Source of the DNA: Thalassococcus_A lentus
Lineage (GTDB): Bacteria > Pseudomonadota > Alphaproteobacteria > Rhodobacterales > Rhodobacteraceae
Length of the DNA: 64,000 bases
Reading direction: 5' to 3'
NCBI RefSeq assembly: GCF_028023555.1
Contig: NZ_JAQIOY010000002.1
Location: 496,001-560,000, forward strand
The notes beneath the pieces were generated by a model. That model was given only the letters and a program-made list of their open reading frames with translations, made no database searches and had not been told where the DNA came from. The position numbers were made by a program, and so were the translations under genes. This document shows, piece by piece, positions 42,891 through 49,089 of the stretch (the stretch's first letter is position 1; the number at the start of each line of letters is the position of its first letter).

Positions 42891-42904
42891 GAACAACTGT
42901 TCAA
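42891..42904. promoter_or_regulatory. Palindrome upstream of valine-degradation genes
   Basis: TGAACAACTGTTCA, perfect six-base arms around AC, 24 bases before the acyl-CoA dehydrogenase ATG. Its position suggests an operator, for example of a TetR-type acyl-CoA regulator; it does not have the direct-repeat form of this organism's LexA boxes. Confidence 0.5.
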
Positions 42905-42928
42905 TTCACGCAGACCGGAGGCACCACC

Positions 42929-44068
42929 ATGGATTTTGCCCTTTCCGAAGAACAAACCGCCATCTTCGACATGGCGCAGGCCTTTGGCCAGGAGCATATC
43001 GCACCCTATGCGCGCCAGTGGGAAGCCGACGGAACAATCCCCAAGTCACTCTGGCCGCAATTGGCCGAGCTGGGCTTTGGCGGGCTGTATGTATCCGAAG
43101 AATCCGGAGGCTCTGGACTGTCGCGGCTCGATGCGACCTTGGTTTTCGAAGCCCTCTCCATGGCATGCCCCTCGGTCGCGGCCTTCCTGTCGATCCACAA
43201 TATGTGCGCACGCATGATTGACAGCTTCGGGTCGGACGATCTGAAGGCGCGCGTTTTGCCAAAGGCTCTGACCATGGACATGGTGCTGAGTTACTGCCTG
43301 ACAGAGCCCGGGTCCGGATCGGATGCGGCGGCCCTGAAAACAAGGGCGGAAAAGACCAATGAAGGATACAAGCTGAACGGAACAAAGGCCTTTATTTCAG
43401 GCGGCGGCTATTCTGATGCCTATGTGGTCATGTGCCGGACCGGCGAGGACGGGCCAAAAGGGATTTCTACGGTCATCGTCGAAGATGGCGCAGCAGGTCT
43501 GAGTTTTGGCGGGCTTGAAGACAAGATGGGCTGGCGTTCGCAGCCGACCGCGCAGGTTCAGTTCGACGACTGCGTAACACCTCATGACATGATGATTGGC
43601 GAAGAAGGCCAAGGCTTCAAATACGCCATGGCCGGATTGGATGGCGGGCGCCTGAACATCGCCGCCTGTTCGCTGGGCGCCGCGCAATCCGGTCTGGATG
43701 CGACGCTGGCCTATATGGCCGAGCGCAAGGCCTTTGGCAAAAGCATCGACCAATTTCAGGCCCTGCAATTCCGGCTTGCGGATATGGAGATCGAATTGCA
43801 GGCGGCGCGCACCTTCCTGCGGCAAGCCGCGTGGAAACTGGATACCGGCGCGCCGGATGCCACCAAGTTCTGTGCCATGGCCAAGAAGTTCGTGACCGAA
43901 GCGGGCAGCAAGGTCGTCGACCAATGCCTGCAATTGCACGGCGGCTACGGATACCTTGCCGATTACGGCATCGAGAAACTGGTACGTGATCTTCGTGTGC
44001 ATCAGATCCTCGAAGGCACCAATGAGATCATGCGCCTGATTGTGGCACGGCAGATGCTCGCGCGGTGA
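42929..44068 (+). CDS. Acyl-CoA dehydrogenase, probably isobutyryl-CoA
   Basis: 379-residue FAD-dependent acyl-CoA dehydrogenase. Typical motifs are YCLTEPGSGSDAAALKTRAE, GGRLNIAACSLGAAQSG, FGKSIDQFQALQFRLADM and the C-terminal GGYGYLADYGIEKLVRDLRVHQILEGTNEIMR, which contains the catalytic glutamate. It resembles ACAD8/isobutyryl-CoA dehydrogenase, and the next gene encodes the later steps of the same valine route, which supports this assignment. CCGGAGG precedes the ATG. A possible operator lies at 42891-42904. Confidence 0.92.
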   Translation: MDFALSEEQTAIFDMAQAFGQEHIAPYARQWEADGTIPKSLWPQLAELGFGGLYVSEESGGSGLSRLDATLVFEALSMACPSVAAFLSIHNMCARMIDSFGSDDLKARVLPKALTMDMVLSYCLTEPGSGSDAAALKTRAEKTNEGYKLNGTKAFISGGGYSDAYVVMCRTGEDGPKGISTVIVEDGAAGLSFGGLEDKMGWRSQPTAQVQFDDCVTPHDMMIGEEGQGFKYAMAGLDGGRLNIAACSLGAAQSGLDATLAYMAERKAFGKSIDQFQALQFRLADMEIELQAARTFLRQAAWKLDTGAPDATKFCAMAKKFVTEAGSKVVDQCLQLHGGYGYLADYGIEKLVRDLRVHQILEGTNEIMRLIVARQMLAR

Positions 44069-44132
44069 ACGTCACCCCACAATGACACTTGCCACCTGAC
44101 ATCGGCCAACCTGGCCATCGGAGTTTTGCACC

Positions 44133-46046
44133 ATGACCGACATTTTGATCCGCACCGAAGGCAAAGCGGGGCGCATTACCCTGAACCGGCCCAAAGCTCT
44201 CAACGCGCTCAGCTATGCCATGTGCCTTGCGATTGAAGAGGCACTGGACCGGTGGGCCAAAGATGATTCCGTTGCGCTGGTCGTACTGGACGCCGAAGGC
44301 GATCGCGCCTTTTGCGCGGGTGGTGACATTCAGGAAATGTACGACACAGGCACCGCCGGAGACTATGACTATGGCCGCCGGTTCTGGCGCGACGAATACC
44401 GGATGAACGCCAAGATCGCCGAGTATCCAAAACCCATCGTCAGTTTCCTGCATGGCTTTACCATGGGTGGCGGTGTGGGCTTGGGCGGGCACTGTAGCCA
44501 CCGCATCGTTTGTGAAAGCACACAGATCGCCATGCCTGAATGCTCGATCGGTTTTGTACCGGACGTGGGCGGATCCTACATTCTCGCCAAGGCGCCCGGG
44601 CGTCTGGGCGAATACCTGGGACTGACTGCAACACGCATGGGTCCGGGGGATGCCATCCACGCAGGTTTCGCCGACGCTTATGTGCCCGAGGCCGAATGGG
44701 ACGGCCTCAAATCCGATCTTTGCAGCACCGGCGATGTTGCGGCCATTCCCCAGCACCCTGCCCCGGACAGCCCCTTGGCAGATCAGCAGGCCGAGATCGA
44801 TCGCTTGATGGGCACAGAAGATCTTCAGGGCATGCTCAACCAACTGCGCGGCGACGACAGCGAATTTGCTGCCAAGACCCTGTCCAAACTGGAACGCATC
44901 GCGCCGTTGTCATTGGCTGTGACCATCGAGATGCTTCACCGCCTACGCGGGCCGTCGCTCAATATTCGCAAGGCGCTGGAACTGGAATATCGGGTCAGCC
45001 ACCGGGTCATGGAGCACGGCGATTTTCTGGAAGGCATCCGTGCGGCCATCATCGACAAGGATCGCACCCCGAAATGGCGACACACGCTGGACAAGGTGCC
45101 GGCTGTTGATGTCTCTTTCATGCTGCGGCCCCTTGGCAAAGAGGCCTTGCAATTCGAACGGGAGGATACAGGTATGAACATCGGTTTCATCGGACTGGGC
45201 AACATGGGTGCACCTATGGCCGCCAATCTGGCCAAGGCTGGGCACACCGTGGTCGGTTTTGACGTCGCCGGGACGGCCGCCGAGGGATGCGCGCAAGCCA
45301 CCAGCGCAGTCGAGGCCGCCACAAATGCCGATGTGGTTATCACCATGCTACCGAACGGAAATATCCTGCGATCGGTCGCAGACGAGATCGTTCCGGCCAT
45401 GAAATCCGGGGCTGTCCTGTTGGACTGCTCGACCGTCGACGTCGAAAGCGCACGCGCAGTTGCGGAACAGGCCCAGTCTGCCGGGTTGGGTGCGCTGGAT
45501 GCGCCCGTGTCGGGCGGCATTGGTGGCGCCGCAGGCGGGACATTGACCTTTATGGTCGGCGGCAGCGGCGACGCCTTTGACATTGCAAAACCGCTGTTCG
45601 ACATCATGGGGCAAAAGGCCGTGCATTGCGGTCCGGCTGGAAACGGTCAGGCCGCCAAGATCTGCAACAACATGATCCTTGGCGTAACCATGATCGCCAC
45701 CTGCGAAGCCTTTGCACTCGCTGACAAGCTCGGGCTCGACCGTCAGGCGATGTTCGACGTGGTTAGCACCTCGTCGGGGTATTCCTGGACCATGAATGCC
45801 TACTGCCCTGCCCCCGGCGTCGGTCCGCAATCCCCGGCAGACAATGGCTATAAACCCGGGTTCGCCGCAGATTTGATGCTCAAGGATTTGCGTCTCGCAC
45901 AGCAGGCCGCCGAGTCTGCGGATGCCGACACGCCGATGGGCGCAGCCGCGATGGCGCTCTACCAAACCTTTGTTGAAAACGAAGATGGTGCCGGTCAGGA
46001 TTTCAGCGCAATGCTGCCCCGCTTCGAAACACGCGGACGCGATTGA
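44133..46046 (+). CDS. HibCH-MmsB fusion: 3-hydroxyisobutyryl-CoA hydrolase / 3-hydroxyisobutyrate dehydrogenase
   Basis: A single 637-codon frame holding two complete enzymes of valine breakdown. Residues 1-346 are a crotonase-fold 3-hydroxyisobutyryl-CoA hydrolase (GDRAFCAGGDIQEMY; HGFTMGGGVGLGGH; PECSIGFVPDVGGS). Residues 348-637 are a full-length 3-hydroxyisobutyrate dehydrogenase (MNIGFIGLGNMGAPMAANLA NAD site; DAPVSGGIGGAAGGTL; catalytic lysine in GNGQAAKICNNM). The join reads QFEREDTG-M348. At the join the DNA keeps GGAGG (45161-45165) eight bases before ATG 45174, so the second enzyme could also be made separately. Either a true fusion with internal initiation, or a lost stop codon or sequence error between two formerly separate genes. 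Confidence 0.88.
   Translation: MTDILIRTEGKAGRITLNRPKALNALSYAMCLAIEEALDRWAKDDSVALVVLDAEGDRAFCAGGDIQEMYDTGTAGDYDYGRRFWRDEYRMNAKIAEYPKPIVSFLHGFTMGGGVGLGGHCSHRIVCESTQIAMPECSIGFVPDVGGSYILAKAPGRLGEYLGLTATRMGPGDAIHAGFADAYVPEAEWDGLKSDLCSTGDVAAIPQHPAPDSPLADQQAEIDRLMGTEDLQGMLNQLRGDDSEFAAKTLSKLERIAPLSLAVTIEMLHRLRGPSLNIRKALELEYRVSHRVMEHGDFLEGIRAAIIDKDRTPKWRHTLDKVPAVDVSFMLRPLGKEALQFEREDTGMNIGFIGLGNMGAPMAANLAKAGHTVVGFDVAGTAAEGCAQATSAVEAATNADVVITMLPNGNILRSVADEIVPAMKSGAVLLDCSTVDVESARAVAEQAQSAGLGALDAPVSGGIGGAAGGTLTFMVGGSGDAFDIAKPLFDIMGQKAVHCGPAGNGQAAKICNNMILGVTMIATCEAFALADKLGLDRQAMFDVVSTSSGYSWTMNAYCPAPGVGPQSPADNGYKPGFAADLMLKDLRLAQQAAESADADTPMGAAAMALYQTFVENEDGAGQDFSAMLPRFETRGRD
45161..45176 (+). promoter_or_regulatory. 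mmsB: Internal ribosome binding site for MmsB part
   Basis: GGAGG at 45161-45165 followed by ATG at 45174 inside the fusion gene. Initiation here gives a 290-residue dehydrogenase, the normal MmsB length, with the expected N-terminus MNIGFIGLGNMG. Confidence 0.7.
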
Positions 46047-46058
46047 TTTGTGCAAAAA

Positions 46059-46095
46059 TCGGGACAATTCCGGCGCAAGGCTGGAATTGTCCCGA
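46059..46095. other. 13-bp inverted repeat after the fusion gene
   Basis: TCGGGACAATTCC (46059-46071) and GGAATTGTCCCGA (46083-46095) pair perfectly around an 11-base loop, 13 bases after the fusion stop. There is no T tract on the plus strand, but on the minus strand the stem is followed by TTTTT, so it would work best as a terminator for RNA coming from the right. Confidence 0.6.
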
Positions 46096-46136
46096 ACCAT
46101 GCCAAGTGGAAAACAGGCAAATCCGTCAATAAAACA

Positions 46137-46290
46137 AGGGTTTTTCAACAAACCCAATTGTGGCGCAAACAGCCACAACAAATTTCCGGCTGCCCCAAAG
46201 TTAACGTGGAAGTAACCTAAACAAACCACTTCCATTGGCCACTTTGTCCTCAAGAGCGCAACAAATCGCGCCACAGTTGAGGACGAGTAA
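46137..46290 (+). promoter_or_regulatory. Structured 5' leader with sequestered SD
   Basis: An AT-rich leader ahead of the Hint-domain gene with successive inverted repeats: GGGTTT/AAACCC near 46137-46155, TTGTGGC/GCCACAA near 46157-46179, TGGAAGT/ACTTCCA near 46207-46234, and GTCCTCAA (46246-46253) / TTGAGGAC (46277-46284) enclosing GCGC/GCGC. The last stem contains the gene's Shine-Dalgarno GAGG (46279-46282), 8 bases before ATG 46291, so folding could block translation. Confidence 0.5.
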
Positions 46291-47871
46291 ATGCCAACGG
46301 CAACCGAGCTACCGATTGATACAACGGCCACCGCGCTGGACATGGCCAATGAGATTTTTGGCAGTGGCGCGACGGTCAATTCCGCCACCTACTTTGGCGA
46401 TAACAACGCTTCGGGCATCTACTCGAACGGCGACGTGGTTTCGCCCTTTGCAACGCCGGGTGATACCGGTGTCATTCTGTCGACGGGCAACGTAGCAGAT
46501 TTCACCAACTCGGACGGCACCACCAACACCAACACCAGCGCAGGCACCAGCACAAACACTGCCGGTGTGGATGGCGACGCGCAGTTCAACGCCCTCGCGG
46601 GCGGAAACAACACCTTTGATGCAGCCATCCTGGAAGTCGACTTTACGCCAACCGGTGACACGCTGACCGTCGATTTCGTGATCTCGTCCGAAGAATATCC
46701 GGAATACATCAACTCTCAGTACCTCGACGCTGTCGGCGTCTGGGTCAACGGTGTTCAGGCAACTGTCTCGATCGGTGACGGCTCTGCGTCTGTTGGGAAC
46801 ATCAACGGCGCACAGACGCCCAACCTCTATAACGACAACGCCGCTGACCAGTACAACACCGAGATGGATGGCTTTACCATCACCCTGACGTTTGTCGCCC
46901 CTGTAAACCCCGGCGTTGTGAATACGCTGCGCATTGGTGTGGCCGATGTCTTTGACTCCAGCTACGATACCAACCTGTTGATTGCAGGCGGCTCTGTTCA
47001 GGCAACCATTGTTGCGCAGGACGACTCGGTATCGCTCGGCAACAACGACACCAAGACACTCGACGTGCTGGACAACGACAGCTCAACCGGTGGAACGCTT
47101 ACCGTCACACAGATCAATGGCACAGCCGTCAGCGCGGGCGATACTGTCACGCTGGCAACCGGGCAGTCCATCACGCTGAACGCCGACGGAACATTCGAGA
47201 TCACTGGCGACGGCGATGCGGAAACCGTCTACTTCACCTATGAAATTCAAGACGCTTCCGGCAATTTGGATACGGCCGTCGTCGAGGTTACGCAGGTGCC
47301 CTGCTTTGTGCATGGCACCTACATCGATACGCCCGAGGGACCCAAGCTGATCGAAGACCTGCGCCCCGGCGATCAGGTCCTGACACTGGACAACGGGGCC
47401 CAGCCCATTCGGTGGATTGGCCAGCGCACGGTACCCGCCGTTGGCAATCATCGTCCGATCCGCATTCGCAAGGGTTCCTTTGGCGCATCACGGGACCTGA
47501 TGCTGTCTCCGCAGCACCGTGTTCTGATTGCGCATTACTGGGCCGAGCTGATGTTTGGATCAGACGAAGTGCTGGTCAAGGTCAAGGATCTGGTGAACGA
47601 CGCAACCGTGCGCCCTGTAACCGACATGGAAACCGTAACCTATTTCCACATCCTGTTTGACGAACACCATATCCTGACAGCGAACGGTGTGACCTGTGAA
47701 AGCTACCTGCCGGGGCCTGCCCTACAGGAACAGTTTGATCCCGACACACAGGCCGAAATCATTTCGTTGTTCCCAGAGCTGAATGAAGGGTTCGAAAACT
47801 ACGGCCCTGCCGCCAGAACGATCTTGAAAACACCCGAGGCCGCAGCGCTGTGCAGTGCCATTGCGGCATAA
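46291..47871 (+). CDS. Choice-of-anchor L / Hint-domain surface protein
   Basis: 526 residues. The N-terminal part (about 15-235) matches the choice-of-anchor L domain, with ILEVDFTPTGDTLTVDFVIS-SEEYPEYINSQYLD. A cadherin-like linker (about 240-335, LDVLDNDSSTGGTLTVT) follows. From C338 (VPCFVHGTYIDTPEGPKLIE) comes a Hint domain of the Hint_2 type (LSPQHRVLI; HILFDEHHILTANGVTCES), a self-splicing or self-cleaving fold. There is no signal peptide, as in type I-secreted proteins. C338 at the start of Hint implies autocatalytic N-S acyl shift at V336-P337/C338 (inference). It is preceded by a structured leader; no secretion genes adjoin. Confidence 0.88.
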   Translation: MPTATELPIDTTATALDMANEIFGSGATVNSATYFGDNNASGIYSNGDVVSPFATPGDTGVILSTGNVADFTNSDGTTNTNTSAGTSTNTAGVDGDAQFNALAGGNNTFDAAILEVDFTPTGDTLTVDFVISSEEYPEYINSQYLDAVGVWVNGVQATVSIGDGSASVGNINGAQTPNLYNDNAADQYNTEMDGFTITLTFVAPVNPGVVNTLRIGVADVFDSSYDTNLLIAGGSVQATIVAQDDSVSLGNNDTKTLDVLDNDSSTGGTLTVTQINGTAVSAGDTVTLATGQSITLNADGTFEITGDGDAETVYFTYEIQDASGNLDTAVVEVTQVPCFVHGTYIDTPEGPKLIEDLRPGDQVLTLDNGAQPIRWIGQRTVPAVGNHRPIRIRKGSFGASRDLMLSPQHRVLIAHYWAELMFGSDEVLVKVKDLVNDATVRPVTDMETVTYFHILFDEHHILTANGVTCESYLPGPALQEQFDPDTQAEIISLFPELNEGFENYGPAARTILKTPEAAALCSAIAA

Positions 47872-47972
47872 TGGCAGGATAACGCCAAGGTGATCCTCTA
47901 AGTATTCCGTTTTCAGAATGTCTTGGTATGATGATCGCTGTATCAACAGTAGCATCAGACAGGATTGAGATT

Positions 47973-48173
47973 ATGAAAAAGAATGTTGGCGGCCTGGATC
48001 GCATCTTGCGCATTGCCTTTGGCGCGGCGCTGCTGCTTGGATTTTTCCTCAACGCAGACGCAGCCTATCGCTGGGCATATCTTTTGGGCATTATTCCACT
48101 GGCGACGGGTCTTATTGGCACCTGTCCGCCCTATGCCCTGCTGGGTATCAACACCTGCAAAGTAAAAAACTGA
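47973..48173 (+). CDS. DUF2892 small membrane protein
   Basis: 66-residue protein beginning MKKNVGGLDRILRIAFGAAL, with two hydrophobic segments (about 12-26 and 32-52) and the conserved ending GTCPPYALLGINTCKVKN. This is the DUF2892 (YgaP-like membrane part) family, sometimes fused to rhodanese domains; the two cysteines are conserved. Function is unknown. ATG 47973 is preferred to an in-frame ATG at 47928 because it gives the family N-terminus. It is a short gene between the Hint protein and the patatin gene, which converges on it. Confidence 0.88.
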   Translation: MKKNVGGLDRILRIAFGAALLLGFFLNADAAYRWAYLLGIIPLATGLIGTCPPYALLGINTCKVKN

Positions 48174-48189
48174 AACGAATGCGCCCCGA

Positions 48190-49089
48190 TCAGGGGCGTT
48201 TTCCCATTTCTGCACCCAGCGTTTTCAGCGCGTCTGAAGCGCTGCTTGCGATGCGTTGCCCTTCTGCGATGGCTTCTTCGGCGCGAAACAGCTCCATCAC
48301 CGAAACCGACGACAAATCTGCATCCAGAACCACATCCGCCGGATCGACCGCGGCGCGAGAAGCGCGCAGAAATTCAGTCAGAATGTCGATCGATGTAGAA
48401 ACCACATCCATATAGGCCGGGCCGCTTTCCTGCTTTGGCTCGGAAAGCCAATCCGCAACGCCCTGAGGCAGATAGCCACGCAATCCTTCGCCGCCAATGC
48501 GGGACAGATAACTGTCTTCTTCCTTGGGCTCCCACAATGTGTTTCCGGATTTCGCATTTGGATTTACCGCGATTGTTCGCGCTGCGCCAAGCGCCCGGCA
48601 CGCCGAAGTGGGCACCGGGTTAATCAGCCCACCATCCAAAAGCCAGCGGCCGTCATGTTGGCATGGCGAAAATACACCCGGAATGGCAATCGATGCACGT
48701 ATGGCCGGAATCAAAGGCCCTTGTTTGAGCCAAATCTCGCGGCCCGTGGCCATATCGGTGGCCACCGCAAGAAAAGGTCGGTCGAGGTCTTCGATGCGGT
48801 CAGGCAAGCCGATCTCGCTCAGGACCTGCGTGATGGCAGAGCCCTCCACAAGCCCGCCGCGATCCAGACGCAGGTCCAGATACCGCAGAAACCGCGCCTT
48901 AGTCAGGCTGCGTGCCCAGTCTTCCAGAGCGTCCAGCTTGCCGGCGGCCCAAACCGCCCCCACCAGCGCACCCATGGAGCACCCGGCAACAACGTCAGGC
49001 TCCATTCCTTGGCTCTTTAGCTCCCGGAGCACGCCAATATGGCACCACCCACGCGCACCGCCCGACCCAAGCGCAAGGCCGAGGCTCAT
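48190..49089 (-). CDS. Patatin-like phospholipase
   Basis: 299-residue serine lipase of the patatin/RssA type. It has the oxyanion loop GSGGARG (8-14), nucleophile S38 in GCSMG, and the catalytic aspartate D152 in LLDGGLINP. There is no signal peptide or membrane segment, so it is cytoplasmic. Its ATG overlaps the uvrA stop by 4 bases (ATGA), so it is translationally coupled to uvrA and should be induced with it by DNA damage. A possible role in membrane change during SOS is only an inference from position. Confidence 0.92.
   Translation of the reverse strand: MSLGLALGSGGARGWCHIGVLRELKSQGMEPDVVAGCSMGALVGAVWAAGKLDALEDWARSLTKARFLRYLDLRLDRGGLVEGSAITQVLSEIGLPDRIEDLDRPFLAVATDMATGREIWLKQGPLIPAIRASIAIPGVFSPCQHDGRWLLDGGLINPVPTSACRALGAARTIAVNPNAKSGNTLWEPKEEDSYLSRIGGEGLRGYLPQGVADWLSEPKQESGPAYMDVVSTSIDILTEFLRASRAAVDPADVVLDADLSSVSVMELFRAEEAIAEGQRIASSASDALKTLGAEMGKRP

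Noticed and set aside
42891..42904. TGAACAACTGTTCA as a LexA box
   Set aside because: It is an inverted GAAC-N4-GTTC as in Gram-positive bacteria; the three convincing boxes in this window are direct repeats.
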